Below are positions 19,866 through 28,865 of a DNA stretch of 61,725 bases, piece by piece; position 1 is the first letter of the stretch, and every line of letters starts with the position of its first letter. This DNA comes from an uncultured Collinsella sp. (lineage in GTDB: Bacteria > Actinomycetota > Coriobacteriia > Coriobacteriales > Coriobacteriaceae): contig CABUSR010000007.1 of NCBI GenBank assembly GCA_902494245.1, positions 1 to 61,725 on the forward strand, given 5' to 3'. A program made the translations under genes and the position numbers. The notes below the pieces were generated by a model. It was not told the DNA's origin, made no database searches, and worked only from the letters and a program-made list of their open reading frames with translations.

Positions 19866-20444
19866 GCGCGCGTAAAACAAATAATCGGATGGACCGCGAT
19901 CGTTCTGTTCGTTGCAACGCTGGCGGTCATCTGGGTGCTGACGGAGCAAAATGCGGTGGAGACGTCGTTGCTGAGCGAGTCCACCGCGCGTGTGGTGGAG
20001 GGTCAGGCTACGGGCGTTCAGGCTGCCGATGCCACGGGTGAAGTCCAGACGGAGAACGGAATGACCGGGGGCGCCGATTCGGCTGCCTCGAATGTCCGGT
20101 CTGGCCGACTTGCTTCCATTCGCATGTGGGTGGGCACAAACGTCCGTCGCGTTGCCCATACCGTAGAATTTTTCTTCGTCGGGTTGTTCGCCTCGGTGGT
20201 CGTGGTTTGCCTTTCCAGGCGTCCGTGGAGCGTATGCTCCCGTTGCGTGCCCGTATTGCTCTTTTGCGTCGCCTGCTCCGTTGGCGATCAGGTACATAAG
20301 ATCTTTGTTCCCGGCAGGCATTTCGACGTTATCGATTTAGGATTCGATGCCGCGGGCTATGTCACCGCCATGCTGTTGGTATTGCTGGTAGCGGCGTTGG
20401 TGCGCCATGCGACTCGGCCGATCGGCGCCCATGCGAGGCGCTAG
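19863..20444 (+). CDS. VanZ-like membrane protein
   Basis: A 193-residue membrane protein with an N-terminal segment (WTAIVLFVATLAVIWVL), a Gly/Ala/Thr-rich outside loop and three further segments. The VanZ signature is partly visible: RVAHTVEFFFVGLF, then CSVGDQVHKIFVPGRHFDVIDLGFDAAGY, matching the usual SxxDExHQxFVPGR...D with Lys and Gly variants. VanZ raises teicoplanin resistance in enterococci; most homologues have no known role. The start is TTG, fixed by AAAGGAGG. It follows the recombinase on the same strand with 105 bp between. Assignment rests on these motifs only. Confidence 0.8.
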   Translation: MARVKQIIGWTAIVLFVATLAVIWVLTEQNAVETSLLSESTARVVEGQATGVQAADATGEVQTENGMTGGADSAASNVRSGRLASIRMWVGTNVRRVAHTVEFFFVGLFASVVVVCLSRRPWSVCSRCVPVLLFCVACSVGDQVHKIFVPGRHFDVIDLGFDAAGYVTAMLLVLLVAALVRHATRPIGAHARR

Positions 20445-20524
20445 CCGGTAACAAACCCGTTTCTGATAATGCGACCTTGCTGAATTATTTTGTGTCGCGC
20501 GTATTTCCGAGCGGTCGGATTTGA

Positions 20525-20552
20525 GGGGCGAGTGGTAGAACGCTCGCCCTTT
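20525..20552 (+). terminator. Probable terminator of the VanZ-like gene
   Basis: GGGCGAG (20526-20532) pairs with CTCGCCC (20543-20549), then TTT. Confidence 0.55.
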
Positions 20553-20574
20553 GTGCGCCACGATGCGGCACAAT

Positions 20575-20603
20575 GTACCGCAAAAGCTGTTTGTATCCGG
20601 TAC
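20575..20603. promoter_or_regulatory. Inverted repeat upstream of murR
   Basis: GTACCG (20575-20580) and CGGTAC (20598-20603) form a spaced palindrome 46 bp before the murR start. It may be an operator for MurR itself, which is inference from position. Confidence 0.4.
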
Positions 20604-20648
20604 GAATCGTTCGTTGGTCTTTAATTCTTCTCAACGGAGGTGTTTGAG

Positions 20649-21500
20649 ATGGCAAACGGATTGCTTTTGCGGCTTCGCGAGCGTGAGCTCAGCGCGAGCC
20701 CGGCGGAACGCAATGTCATCGCATATGTAAGCGCTCATCCGCACGAGGTGGTCGGGCTGTCCGTCCGCGGTCTTGCCGATGTCACGTTCTCCTCGCCCTC
20801 GAGCATTTTGCGCTTTTGCAAGCGTTTGGGTTTTGCGGGCTACAAGGAGTTCCAGCGCGAGCTGATTGCCGAGCTGGCGCTCTTAGGTGACAAGAAAGAC
20901 ATAGCCCTCGAGGACATCTCCATGGATGACAGCGTCGAACGTATCGTGGGGAAGGTGATGAAAAGCAACGTGCGCACGATCGAGGCGACGGCGCGAACGC
21001 TCGATTACACCGTCTTGGAGCGATGCGCGGCCCGTCTTAAGCGGGCACGCGCGGTCAATCTGTTCGGTATTGGTGCTTCTCGTTTGGTCGCGCACGACCT
21101 GGCGCAAAAGCTCATGCGTGTCGACAAAGAGTGCCGTCTGTACGACGACTGGCATGATCAGCTCTTATGTGCCAAGAACATGCATGAGGGCGATATGGCA
21201 ATCGCCTTTAGCTACTCGGGCTTGACGCAAGAGGTGCTGGACTGCACCGCCGAGGCGCAACGTCACAACTGTCCCGTTGTGGCCGTTACCAAAGTAGATG
21301 GATCATCCAAGCTTGCCACCATGGCCGATGCCGTGCTCGGCGTCGCCGCGAGTGAACCCTTGGTCCGCAGCGGTGCCATGGCTTCGCGTATGGCCCAGCT
21401 TATGGTTGTCGATGCCCTGTACGCTGCTTACGTTGCCAGCGACTACGAACGGGCGACGCATGTCATTAAGCAAAACTACATCGAGAAACAGGAAAGATGA
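20649..21500 (+). CDS. murR: MurR/RpiR-family transcriptional regulator
   Basis: A 283-residue regulator with an N-terminal HTH_6 domain (LSVRGLADVTFSSPSSILRFCKRLGFAGYKEF, about 38-70) and a C-terminal SIS sugar-phosphate-binding domain (VNLFGIGASRLVAHDLAQKL, then AIAFSYSGLTQEVLDC). Proteins of this type sense MurNAc-6-phosphate or another phosphosugar and usually repress their neighbours. ATG 20649 has ACGGAGG 9 nt upstream; GTG 20640 in frame is less likely. It heads the murQ-murP set, with murQ 10 bp downstream. It ends in TGA, one of only three in the window. Confidence 0.88.
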   Translation: MANGLLLRLRERELSASPAERNVIAYVSAHPHEVVGLSVRGLADVTFSSPSSILRFCKRLGFAGYKEFQRELIAELALLGDKKDIALEDISMDDSVERIVGKVMKSNVRTIEATARTLDYTVLERCAARLKRARAVNLFGIGASRLVAHDLAQKLMRVDKECRLYDDWHDQLLCAKNMHEGDMAIAFSYSGLTQEVLDCTAEAQRHNCPVVAVTKVDGSSKLATMADAVLGVAASEPLVRSGAMASRMAQLMVVDALYAAYVASDYERATHVIKQNYIEKQER

Positions 21501-21510
21501 GGTGAATGAA

Positions 21511-22434
<924 letters not shown>

Positions 22435-22491
22435 GTGCGCGGCGTGAGCTGATATGACATCCAGACGAGATATCCAATACAAGGAGGAGTT

Positions 22492-23922
22492 ATGACGAAC
22501 AAAGAGCTGGCTCAAAAGCTGCTGGATCTTTTGGGCGGTAAAGACAACGTGCTAGCAAACGCGGCGTGCATGACGCGCCTGCGCGTGACCGTCAAAGACG
22601 CGGGCAACGTCGACACGGAGGGCATTAAGGCGCTCGACGGCGTGATGGGCCTGGTCGAGGACGACACGATGCAGATCGTGCTGGGTCCGGGCAAGGTGAA
22701 TAAGGTGCTCGAGGAGTTCTCCAAGCTCACCGGCCTTGCGAAAGGCGTTGCCGACGAGAGCGTGGTTGACGCTGCGGCCACGAACAAGGCCGCGCAGAAG
22801 GCCAAGTACGAGTCCAAGCCGGTTCAGGCCTTCCTCAAGAAGATTTCCAATGTCTTCGTCGCCCTGCTTCCCGGCATCATTGCGGCTGGCCTCATCAACG
22901 GTATCTGCAACGTCATTAACGTCTCGACGGCAGGCGCGCTTGCAGGCGAGTGGTGGTACCAGGGCATTCGTTCCATGGGCTGGGCCCTGTTCGCCTATCT
23001 GCCCATCTTGGTGGGTTATAACGCGGCACGTGAGTTTGGTGGCTCCGCTGCGCTGGGCGGCATCGCCGGCATGATGTGCATCGCCAACAGTGCCATGCCC
23101 CTGCTTGCGCCTGGCGCGGCTGATCCTGCCACTGCCATTCTGCTGCCGCTCACCAATGCGCAGTACAACCCCGCAGCGGGCGGCATGATCGCGGCTCTCA
23201 TCGCTGGCGCATTTTTTGCCTGGATGGAGCGTCAGATTCGCAAGGTTATGCCCAACGCACTCGACACGTTCTTGTCCCCGCTGCTGGTGCTCATCATCGG
23301 CGCCTTTGCTCTGATGCTCGTCATCCAGCCGGTTGGTGCATGGCTGACGACTGCCATCTTTAGCGTTTTGACCTTTATCTTCGAGAAGCTGGGCGTCCTG
23401 GGCGGCTATATCCTGTCGGCAGGCTTCTTGCCGCTGGTTTCCGTCGGCCTGCATCAGGCGCTCACGCCGATCCACGCTATGCTCAACGATCCCGACGGCG
23501 CTACCAAGGGTATCAATTACCTGCTTCCCATCCTTATGATGGCTGGCGGCGGCCAGGTCGGTGCCGGTTTGGCGCTGTACTTTAAGACCAAGAACGCCAA
23601 GCTCAAGAAGTACGTCGCAGAGTCCATTCCCGTTGGAATCCTGGGTGTGGGCGAGCCTCTGATGTATGCTGTTACGCTGCCGCTCGTTCGTCCGTTTGTG
23701 ACGGCCTGCCTGGGTGCCGGATTTGGCGGCGCGCTCGCGGCGCTGCTTCACATCGGCACGGTTTCTCAGGGCGTTTCCGGTCTGTTTGGCCTACTGATCG
23801 TTGTTCCTGGCCAGCAGCTCGGCTACGTTGCCGCTATGCTGCTTGCCTATGCCGCCGGCTTTGTCCTGACGTGGTTCTTTGGCGTCGACGAGCAGAAGAT
23901 CAACGAGTTCTTTGGCGAGTAG
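22492..23922 (+). CDS. murP: PTS transporter EIIBC, MurNAc type
   Basis: A 476-residue permease that phosphorylates its sugar during uptake. Residues 1-85 are EIIB with the phosphorylated Cys26 in NAACMTRLRV; the rest is a glucose-superfamily EIIC with about ten membrane segments and GVGEPLMYAVTLPL near the substrate site. No EIIA domain is attached, so it must borrow one; the EIIA at 53209 is a candidate. Context with murR, murQ and mupG points to MurNAc or MurNAc-GlcNAc as substrate. ATG 22492 has AAGGAGGAG upstream. Confidence 0.88.
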   Translation: MTNKELAQKLLDLLGGKDNVLANAACMTRLRVTVKDAGNVDTEGIKALDGVMGLVEDDTMQIVLGPGKVNKVLEEFSKLTGLAKGVADESVVDAAATNKAAQKAKYESKPVQAFLKKISNVFVALLPGIIAAGLINGICNVINVSTAGALAGEWWYQGIRSMGWALFAYLPILVGYNAAREFGGSAALGGIAGMMCIANSAMPLLAPGAADPATAILLPLTNAQYNPAAGGMIAALIAGAFFAWMERQIRKVMPNALDTFLSPLLVLIIGAFALMLVIQPVGAWLTTAIFSVLTFIFEKLGVLGGYILSAGFLPLVSVGLHQALTPIHAMLNDPDGATKGINYLLPILMMAGGGQVGAGLALYFKTKNAKLKKYVAESIPVGILGVGEPLMYAVTLPLVRPFVTACLGAGFGGALAALLHIGTVSQGVSGLFGLLIVVPGQQLGYVAAMLLAYAAGFVLTWFFGVDEQKINEFFGE

Positions 23923-23989
23923 TTTGATATCGCGAGCCGTGTTGCTCGGGGCTCGCGGTGCGCGGCAGATTTCTTGATGCTATGGTTGT

Positions 23990-24023
23990 GCCGGCGGGGC
24001 TAACTGCTCCGCCGGCCTTTTTT
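23990..24023 (+). terminator. Rho-independent terminator between murP and mupG
   Basis: GCCGGCGGGGC (23990-24000) pairs with GCTCCGCCGGC (24006-24016), followed by six T. Its T-run touches the ribosome site of mupG (AAAGGAG 24024-24030), so mupG expression must come from read-through or a start within this region. Confidence 0.92.
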
Positions 24024-24039
24024 AAAGGAGCGTTGAAGC

Positions 24040-25092
24040 GTGAAAACGGGTATTTCGATTTATCTTTCCAGCCCTCTGCAGGATATTGAGCGGACGATTG
24101 AGCGTGGTGCCGCGGCGGGTGCGCGCTATGCGTTCACCTCGCTGCATATTCCCGAGGATGGGGGAGCGGCGTATGCCGATAAGGTCCGTCATGTGCTGTC
24201 GCTGCTTTCCGCCCGCGGCATTGCGCTCATTGCCGATGTGGGGCCTCGCACGTGCGATTTGCTCGGGCTTGAGCGCATCGAGGACTTGCGCGATCTGGGG
24301 TTGGAATACCTTCGTTTGGACTATGGCTTTAGCGCCCAGCGGGTCGCGGAGCTGTCCGGTGTATTTCGCATTGTGGTCAATGCATCGACAGTGAGTTCTG
24401 ATGAAATCGCATCGTGGCGTGAGGCCGGTGCCGATGTGACTCGTTTTGCCGCCTGCCACAATTTTTACCCCAAGCCTTATACCGGTTTAGCTCTGGAGGA
24501 CATTGCTCGGGTGAATCTTCGTCTTGCGGCGCTTGGATTCGAAATCATGGCTTTTGTGCCGGGTGATGCTAACGTTCGCGGGCCGGTATTCGAGGGACTG
24601 CCGACGGTCGAGGCGCAGCGCGGTCGCGCGTCAAAGGTTGCCCTCAATATGCTTGAGCTTGCACATGGCGCCGATTGCGACATTGTGTTGGTCGGCGACC
24701 CCGATCTTTCCGATGCGGGCTGGGCGCAGTTTGCTCAAGTTTCCGCCGGATACGTGGACCTGCAATGCGAGCTTGAGCTCAGTTATGCCTATGTGCGCGG
24801 GCAGATTCATCACGACCGACCCGACTCGAGCGTCCTCATCTTTAGGTCTCAGGAGTCACGTGCGACGCTTAAGCCGGATTCCGTGCCGACGGATGCCGGA
24901 GCCGGCCTGCCGCGAAAGGCGGGGTCGATCGCTGTGAGCAATAGCGGATATGGGCGCTACGAAGGCGAGCTTGAGATTGCGCGGGTCGATCTTCCCGGTG
25001 ACGAGCGCATGAACGTTGCGGGCCATATCACGCCCGAGGCAATGGAACTGCTGCCGTTCATCAAACGCGGATTCGGGGTACGGTTCGTTTAA
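24040..25092 (+). CDS. mupG: 6-phospho-N-acetylmuramidase-like protein (MupG/DUF871)
   Basis: A 350-residue TIM-barrel protein of the DUF871 family, whose studied member MupG cuts MurNAc-6-phosphate from MurNAc-6P-GlcNAc inside the cell. It starts MKTGISIYLSSP, has the conserved FTSLHIPEDG, LRLDYGF, FAACHNFYPKPYTGL and MAFVPGDANVRGPVFEGLPT, and ends with the cyclophilin-like C-terminal domain (AGHITPEAMELLPFIKRG). GTG 24040 has AAAGGAG 9 nt upstream. Next to murQ and murP it completes a pathway from muropeptide disaccharide to GlcNAc-6P. Confidence 0.87.
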   Translation: MKTGISIYLSSPLQDIERTIERGAAAGARYAFTSLHIPEDGGAAYADKVRHVLSLLSARGIALIADVGPRTCDLLGLERIEDLRDLGLEYLRLDYGFSAQRVAELSGVFRIVVNASTVSSDEIASWREAGADVTRFAACHNFYPKPYTGLALEDIARVNLRLAALGFEIMAFVPGDANVRGPVFEGLPTVEAQRGRASKVALNMLELAHGADCDIVLVGDPDLSDAGWAQFAQVSAGYVDLQCELELSYAYVRGQIHHDRPDSSVLIFRSQESRATLKPDSVPTDAGAGLPRKAGSIAVSNSGYGRYEGELEIARVDLPGDERMNVAGHITPEAMELLPFIKRGFGVRFV

Positions 25093-25184
25093 CGTGTGAC
25101 CCGCGGGCTACAATTGGCCCATCATACGAAGGCGCCTCGTGTGGCGTGTGCCTGCGTTGGCCGATCTATATTCGGAGGATTCCC

Positions 25185-25544
25185 ATGACCGTACTGTTTG
25201 TTGAATATTCCAAGTGCTCGACCTGTAAGAAGGCCAAGGCATGGCTGGACGAACATGGGGTAGAGTACATCGACCGCGATATCGTTTTGGACAATCCCAC
25301 GGCTGATGAGCTTGCGACCTGGATTGCTCGTTCGGGGCTGCCGGTGCGGCGCTTCTTTAATTCGTCGGGCATGAAATATCGAGAGCTGGGCCTGAAGGCG
25401 CGTCTGGATGCGGGCATGACGGATCGGGAGTGCTACGAGCTGCTGGCGACCGACGGCATGCTGGTCAAGCGTCCGCTGCTGGTGGGCGACGACTTTGTGA
25501 TTCCAGGCTTTAGGGAATCGGCTTGGGCCGAGGCGTTGCTGTAG
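25185..25544 (+). CDS. ArsC/Spx-family thioredoxin-fold protein
   Basis: A 119-residue protein of the ArsC/Spx/YffB superfamily. The redox motif CSTCKKAKAWL (Cys10 and Cys13) is intact, and the C-terminal part has LVKRPLLVGDDFVIPGF, which binds the oxyanion in ArsC. It could be a glutaredoxin-type arsenate reductase-like enzyme or an Spx-like regulator; sequence alone does not decide, but absence of ars genes argues against arsenate detoxification as its main role. ATG 25185 follows CGGAGGA. Confidence 0.85.
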   Translation: MTVLFVEYSKCSTCKKAKAWLDEHGVEYIDRDIVLDNPTADELATWIARSGLPVRRFFNSSGMKYRELGLKARLDAGMTDRECYELLATDGMLVKRPLLVGDDFVIPGFRESAWAEALL

Positions 25545-25549
25545 CGGCT

Positions 25550-25722
25550 GCGGAAAGTGCGACCCGGAATTCGCTTCCAGAATGGGATGCGCTTTCCCAA
25601 AGTGGCCGGTTGCGGAAAGCACGTCCCATTCTGAGCTTCGATTGTGGGACACGGTTTCCGGTTGAGGGCTCGACGGGAAAGTGGGGACCAGTTTGAGCTT
25701 GAAATCTGGGACGCACTTTCCG
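25550..25722. repeat. Family B array: three palindromes, 62-bp period
   Basis: Left half-sites of GCGGAAAGTGCGACCC type begin at 25550, 25612 and 25674; right half-sites of GGGATGCGCTTTCC type at 25584, 25646 and 25708. Every inner gap is 18 nt and both linkers are 13 nt, so the period is exactly 62 bp. Loops share a GCTT core but otherwise differ. It is unrelated in sequence to family A but built the same way. Confidence 0.85.
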
Positions 25723-25740
25723 CCGGCGGGCCTGCCCCAG

Positions 25741-26151
25741 TCAGTCCGCCAGCTGTGCCCATTCGTGCGGATCGTAGACCTTTACGTGTTTGTTGGGCTT
25801 GCCGCTCCAGTACTCCTCGTCCATAAAGGGCAGATATGCCTGAACGCCGGGGCAGATAAAGGGAATCCTCTGCTGTTGCAGTCGCTCGCGCTGGCGCTGC
25901 TCCAGGTGCGTCTCGGATATGACGGTCGGCATACCGGACAACTCGACGAGGCTTGCCTGGATTCGCTTAAGGTCGGGGAGTCCCGCGTGCCATGACATCC
26001 GCATGATCAAAAAGGATGCACGGCGGTATTTTGCCTGCACCACAGTAATGGCGGGGCGCAGTGTGGGATGGATTTTGTCCCGTTCGGGCCAAAGGTCGGC
26101 AGTGATCTCGAGGCCCAGGGTCTCCCATAGGTAATCAAGCTCTTCGTCCAT
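25741..26151 (-). CDS. Conserved-looking hypothetical protein
   Basis: 136 residues, mixed alpha/beta, no signal peptide or membrane segment. The middle reads LPDLKRIQASLVELSGMPTVIS and then QRQRERLQQQRIPFICPGVQAYLPFMDEEYW; the RIPFICPG-x-YLPF stretch looks like a conserved core, but I cannot name its family with confidence. Part of a winged-helix or restriction-fold protein is possible. ATG 26151 has GAGGCG upstream. It uses TGA as stop, rare in this window, which may mark an accessory gene. The family B array lies directly past its 3' end. Confidence 0.65.
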   Translation of the reverse strand: MDEELDYLWETLGLEITADLWPERDKIHPTLRPAITVVQAKYRRASFLIMRMSWHAGLPDLKRIQASLVELSGMPTVISETHLEQRQRERLQQQRIPFICPGVQAYLPFMDEEYWSGKPNKHVKVYDPHEWAQLAD

Positions 26152-26316
26152 GGCGCCTCGATATCTACGTGATCATTGATACTTCGATTGTGTTGCCTGG
26201 TGCTATCGTTTTCGCGGTAGAATCTGCCAACGGTTGACGGCTACCGCTCGCGGCGTTTTGCCCTTCGTGCACAGCGGTTGGCTTCACAGGTCCTTCACGG
26301 GTTGGACTAAATTAGG

Positions 26317-26351
26317 CCAATTTGACTGAATTTCAAAAAAGTCAAAATTGG
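26317..26351. repeat. AT-rich inverted repeat upstream of the tRNA genes
   Basis: CCAATTTGAC and GTCAAAATTGG are separated by 14 nt, in an unusually AT-rich stretch about 75 bp before tRNA-Gln. The remainder of 26152-26427 shows no gene. Confidence 0.5.
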
Positions 26352-26427
26352 GGCTTGCGTCACGGCGAGACTTCCCGTATATTTCTTTCTTGCGCAAAGG
26401 CACAGCCGAGCGCAGCGATGCAGTCAT

Positions 26428-26501
26428 TGGGATGTCGTCTAATGGCAGGACAGCGGATTCTGGTTCCGTCAATGGGGGTTCGACTCCCTCCATCCCAGCC
26501 A
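26428..26501 (+). tRNA. tRNA-Gln (anticodon CTG)
   Basis: The acceptor TGGGATG pairs with CATCCCA; the anticodon stem GCGGA/TCCGT encloses loop TTCTGGT, giving anticodon CTG. The T arm contains GGTTCGACTCC. CCA is encoded (26499-26501). Confidence 0.93.
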
Positions 26502-26518
26502 TTGCATTTGCTACATAT

Positions 26519-26595
26519 GGCCCGTTCGTCTAGCGGTTTAGGACGCCGCCCTCTCAAGGCGGAGATCACCAGTTCGAATCTGGTACGGGCTACCA
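26519..26595 (+). tRNA. tRNA-Glu (anticodon CTC)
   Basis: The acceptor GGCCCGT pairs with ACGGGCT (first pair G-U). The anticodon stem CCGCC/GGCGG encloses CTCTCAA, anticodon CTC. The T arm has AGTTCGAATCT and CCA is encoded. It lies 17 bp after tRNA-Gln, so both are likely cut from one precursor. Confidence 0.93.
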
Positions 26596-26605
26596 AAATT
26601 GAACG

Positions 26606-26633
26606 CCCGGGCCTCGTAAGAGACCCGGGTTTT
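26606..26633 (+). terminator. Terminator of the tRNA pair
   Basis: CCCGGGCCTC pairs with GAGACCCGGG through an 8-10 bp stem, followed by TTTT. Confidence 0.85.
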
Positions 26634-26689
26634 GTGTATTAACCGTATATACGGCGCCTGCCGTGTTTCGCTCAGATCGAGGAGTAGCC

Positions 26690-27607
26690 ATGGATCTGCC
26701 CATCAGCTTGCAAGACATCACGTATGCCGAGAACTATCTGGCGCAGGGCGACCTGGCTACGGCGACGCCGCTGCTGGAGCGTCTGGTGGAGCTCGCCGAG
26801 GAGTATATCGACGCTGAGTGCAAGACGGAGGAGAAGCGTCAATACTTTAGCTTCGATAGCAAGTTTGAGCGCTTGGCCTATCGCCGCGTGGAGAAGGATC
26901 CGCGCGAGCTCGTGCAGGTCGAGGTGCCGTTTGACCGCCTGTACTCTGACATGGCGTTTGCCTACATTCGCCAGCAGGATTATGTGAGTGCTCGCAACGC
27001 CTTGATGCAGGCCGTGCGCTGGGACCCCATGAACTGCAACTACCGCCTGGATCTGGCCGAGCTGTTCCGCGCTCTCGAGGACAAGCAGGAATGGGCATCG
27101 CTCTCGTTCTCGGTGCTGGAGCGTGCAAGCGATGGCAAGTGCGCCGCCCGCGCTTACGCCAATCTAGGTCAGTACTTCTTGGAGCCCGAGACCGAGAACG
27201 TTTCGGCTGCCGTGGGCTGCGCGCGTCTGGCGCTGCGCCTGGCGCCCAACGATGCGCATACGACGCGCCTGCTCAACAAGATCCATACCACCTATCCGGA
27301 TGCCGCCGATGAGAGCGACGACCACGTGATGGGTGAACTGGCCCTGCAAGGCGTGCCGACCTCGCCTTCGGCCGAGATTGCCATCTGCCTGATTATGTGC
27401 GCGACCGATGCTGCAAGCGACGGCGACAAGCAGGAGGCGACGCGCCTGACGGTACGTGCTCGCGACTTGGTGGGCGAGGAGGCCTGCGCGGCGATTATCA
27501 AACTGGTGCGCGAGAGCGATGCCGAGCTCAATGCCGAGCGCAAGGCAAAGCGCGAGGCTGCGGGCTCAAACGCCGATGGCGCCAAGGAGGCCGGCGATGC
27601 CCAGTAA
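26690..27607 (+). CDS. Helical-repeat (TPR-like) protein of unknown function
   Basis: 305 residues, almost all helical. Two stretches look like tetratricopeptide repeats: YSDMAFAYIRQQDYVSARNALMQAVRWDP (about 96-124) and the following AARAYANLGQYFLEPETENVSAAVGCARLALRLAPND. The C-terminus is a charged coiled tail (AELNAERKAKREAAG). No signal peptide is visible, so it is cytosolic. ATG 26690 follows GAGGAG. It overlaps smpB by 11 bp, so the two are translated together; a link to ribosome rescue is possible but is inference. Confidence 0.8.
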   Translation: MDLPISLQDITYAENYLAQGDLATATPLLERLVELAEEYIDAECKTEEKRQYFSFDSKFERLAYRRVEKDPRELVQVEVPFDRLYSDMAFAYIRQQDYVSARNALMQAVRWDPMNCNYRLDLAELFRALEDKQEWASLSFSVLERASDGKCAARAYANLGQYFLEPETENVSAAVGCARLALRLAPNDAHTTRLLNKIHTTYPDAADESDDHVMGELALQGVPTSPSAEIAICLIMCATDAASDGDKQEATRLTVRARDLVGEEACAAIIKLVRESDAELNAERKAKREAAGSNADGAKEAGDAQ

Positions 27608-28067
27608 GCGCGAGCGCAAACTCATTTCCAAGAATCGCTCGGCACATCACGAGTACTTTATCGATGAGACGTTTGAGTGCGGTATTGAGCTGAGTGGCAC
27701 CGAGGTCAAGTCGATTCGCGAGCGCGCCTGCCAGATCACCGATACCTTCGCGCTGATCCGCGGCGGGGAGTGCTGGCTCGTCGGCCTGCATATCCACCCT
27801 TATAGCCATGGTGGCGTGTGGAATCGCGATCCTGACCGTCGGCGTCGTCTGCTGCTGCACCGCAAGGAGATCGACTTTCTTGACGGCAAACTTCGCAACC
27901 GTGGTTATGCGCTGGTTCCGTTGGAGCTCTACTTTAATACCGACGGCCGCGTAAAGCTGCTGCTGGGTCTGGGTCGCGGCAAGAAGCTCTACGACAAGCG
28001 CGAGGACATGGCCAAGCGTGATGTCCAACGCGAGATCGACCGCGCCCTTAAGGAACGCAACCGCTAG
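27597..28067 (+). CDS. smpB: SsrA-binding protein SmpB
   Basis: SmpB binds tmRNA and carries it to stalled ribosomes. The 156-residue product has the family's N-terminus ISKNRSAHHEYFIDETFECGIELSGTEVKSIR, the central YSHGG, and the basic C-terminal tail KKLYDKREDMAKRDVQREIDRALK. ATG 27597 follows AAGGAGG inside the preceding gene. No tmRNA gene is visible in this window. Confidence 0.96.
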   Translation: MPSKRERKLISKNRSAHHEYFIDETFECGIELSGTEVKSIRERACQITDTFALIRGGECWLVGLHIHPYSHGGVWNRDPDRRRRLLLHRKEIDFLDGKLRNRGYALVPLELYFNTDGRVKLLLGLGRGKKLYDKREDMAKRDVQREIDRALKERNR

Positions 28068-28079
28068 GCACTCTGTATA

Positions 28080-28146
28080 AGTTGCGGTGGAATACGGACT
28101 GTTTTGCCTGTTTGAGGGGCTATTCAGTCCCTATTTCACCGCAACT
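28080..28146. repeat. Family E inverted repeat
   Basis: Second copy of the element at 14155: 22-bp arms AGTTGCGGTGG... and ...CACCGCAACT with two mismatches and a 23-nt loop starting TTTTGCC. It begins 12 bp after the smpB stop. Confidence 0.85.
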
Positions 28147-28189
28147 GCGGGCGTCTCATCTTTCTTACTGTTCTGACACATATGTCTCA

Positions 28190-28222
28190 AAGGCGGCGTC
28201 CGTTATGGGTGCCGCCTTTTTT
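28190..28222 (+). terminator. Rho-independent terminator downstream of smpB
   Basis: AAGGCGGC (28190-28197) pairs with GCCGCCTT (28211-28218) and ends in six T. Confidence 0.88.
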
Positions 28223-28273
28223 GTGGGTACATACATTCATGAGGTTCCAACCCGAGCTAGGGGAGTGATCGTT

Positions 28274-28777
28274 ATGGACAAAACTGCGTTCTTTACCATG
28301 CCGAGCGGTCTGTACGTGGTGAGCGCTGCGGCAGACGGGCTGCGTGCCGGCTGCGTCATCAACACTGCGGTGCAGGTGACGTCCATGCCGCCGCGTATTT
28401 CGGTTGCCGTGAACAAGGACAATGTCACCTCGGGCGTCATCGCATCGGCCAAAGCGTTCGCGCTGACCGTGATCGATCAGACGGCCGACATGCTCTACAT
28501 CGGTAACTTTGGGTTCCGCACCAGCAGCGATTATGACAAGTTTGCCAAATACGAGACCCGCGAGACGGCTCTGGGCATGCCCTATGTGCCCGAGCACGCG
28601 GCGGCCCTGTTTAGCTGCCGTTTGATCGACACTGTGGATGTGGGCACGCATCTGCTGTTTATTGGCGAGGTCGAGGATGCCGAGCGCCTGAGCGACGAGA
28701 CGCCGCTGACGTACGACTACTATCACAAGGTGCTAAAGGGCAAGACGCCGCCCAAAGCCTCGTCGTATCAAGGCTAG
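28274..28777 (+). CDS. Flavin reductase-like FMN-binding protein
   Basis: A 167-residue split-barrel flavoprotein (flavin_reduct family): TMPSGLYVVSA, then the FMN-contact region INTAVQVTSMPPRISVAVNKDNVT. In anaerobes such proteins pair with rubredoxin to pass electrons, for example to oxygen or peroxide scavengers. ATG 28274 is preceded by GGGGAGTGA. A rubredoxin gene follows 88 bp downstream but has its own promoter-like sequence. Confidence 0.88.
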   Translation: MDKTAFFTMPSGLYVVSAAADGLRAGCVINTAVQVTSMPPRISVAVNKDNVTSGVIASAKAFALTVIDQTADMLYIGNFGFRTSSDYDKFAKYETRETALGMPYVPEHAAALFSCRLIDTVDVGTHLLFIGEVEDAERLSDETPLTYDYYHKVLKGKTPPKASSYQG

Positions 28778-28794
28778 AAATGTTCTAAAAATAC

Positions 28795-28822
28795 TTGCAT
28801 TATACTATTGAGAATATATACT
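28795..28822 (+). promoter_or_regulatory. Promoter for rubredoxin
   Basis: TTGCAT (28795-28800), a 16-nt spacer and TATACT (28817-28822) lie in the most AT-rich stretch of the neighbourhood, about 44 bp before the rubredoxin start. A second TATACT directly follows the -35. Confidence 0.65.
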
Positions 28823-28865
28823 AATAAGTAAGTACACCAGCAGTCACGTTCGAGAGGAGAACATC

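Noticed and set aside
19152..20444. Recombinase plus VanZ-like gene as a resistance transposon
   Set aside because: No transposase, terminal inverted repeats or van cluster; VanZ-like proteins are widespread without resistance.
26428..26595. tRNA genes as attachment site of an integrated element
   Set aside because: No integrase, no phage genes and no direct repeat of a tRNA 3' end nearby.
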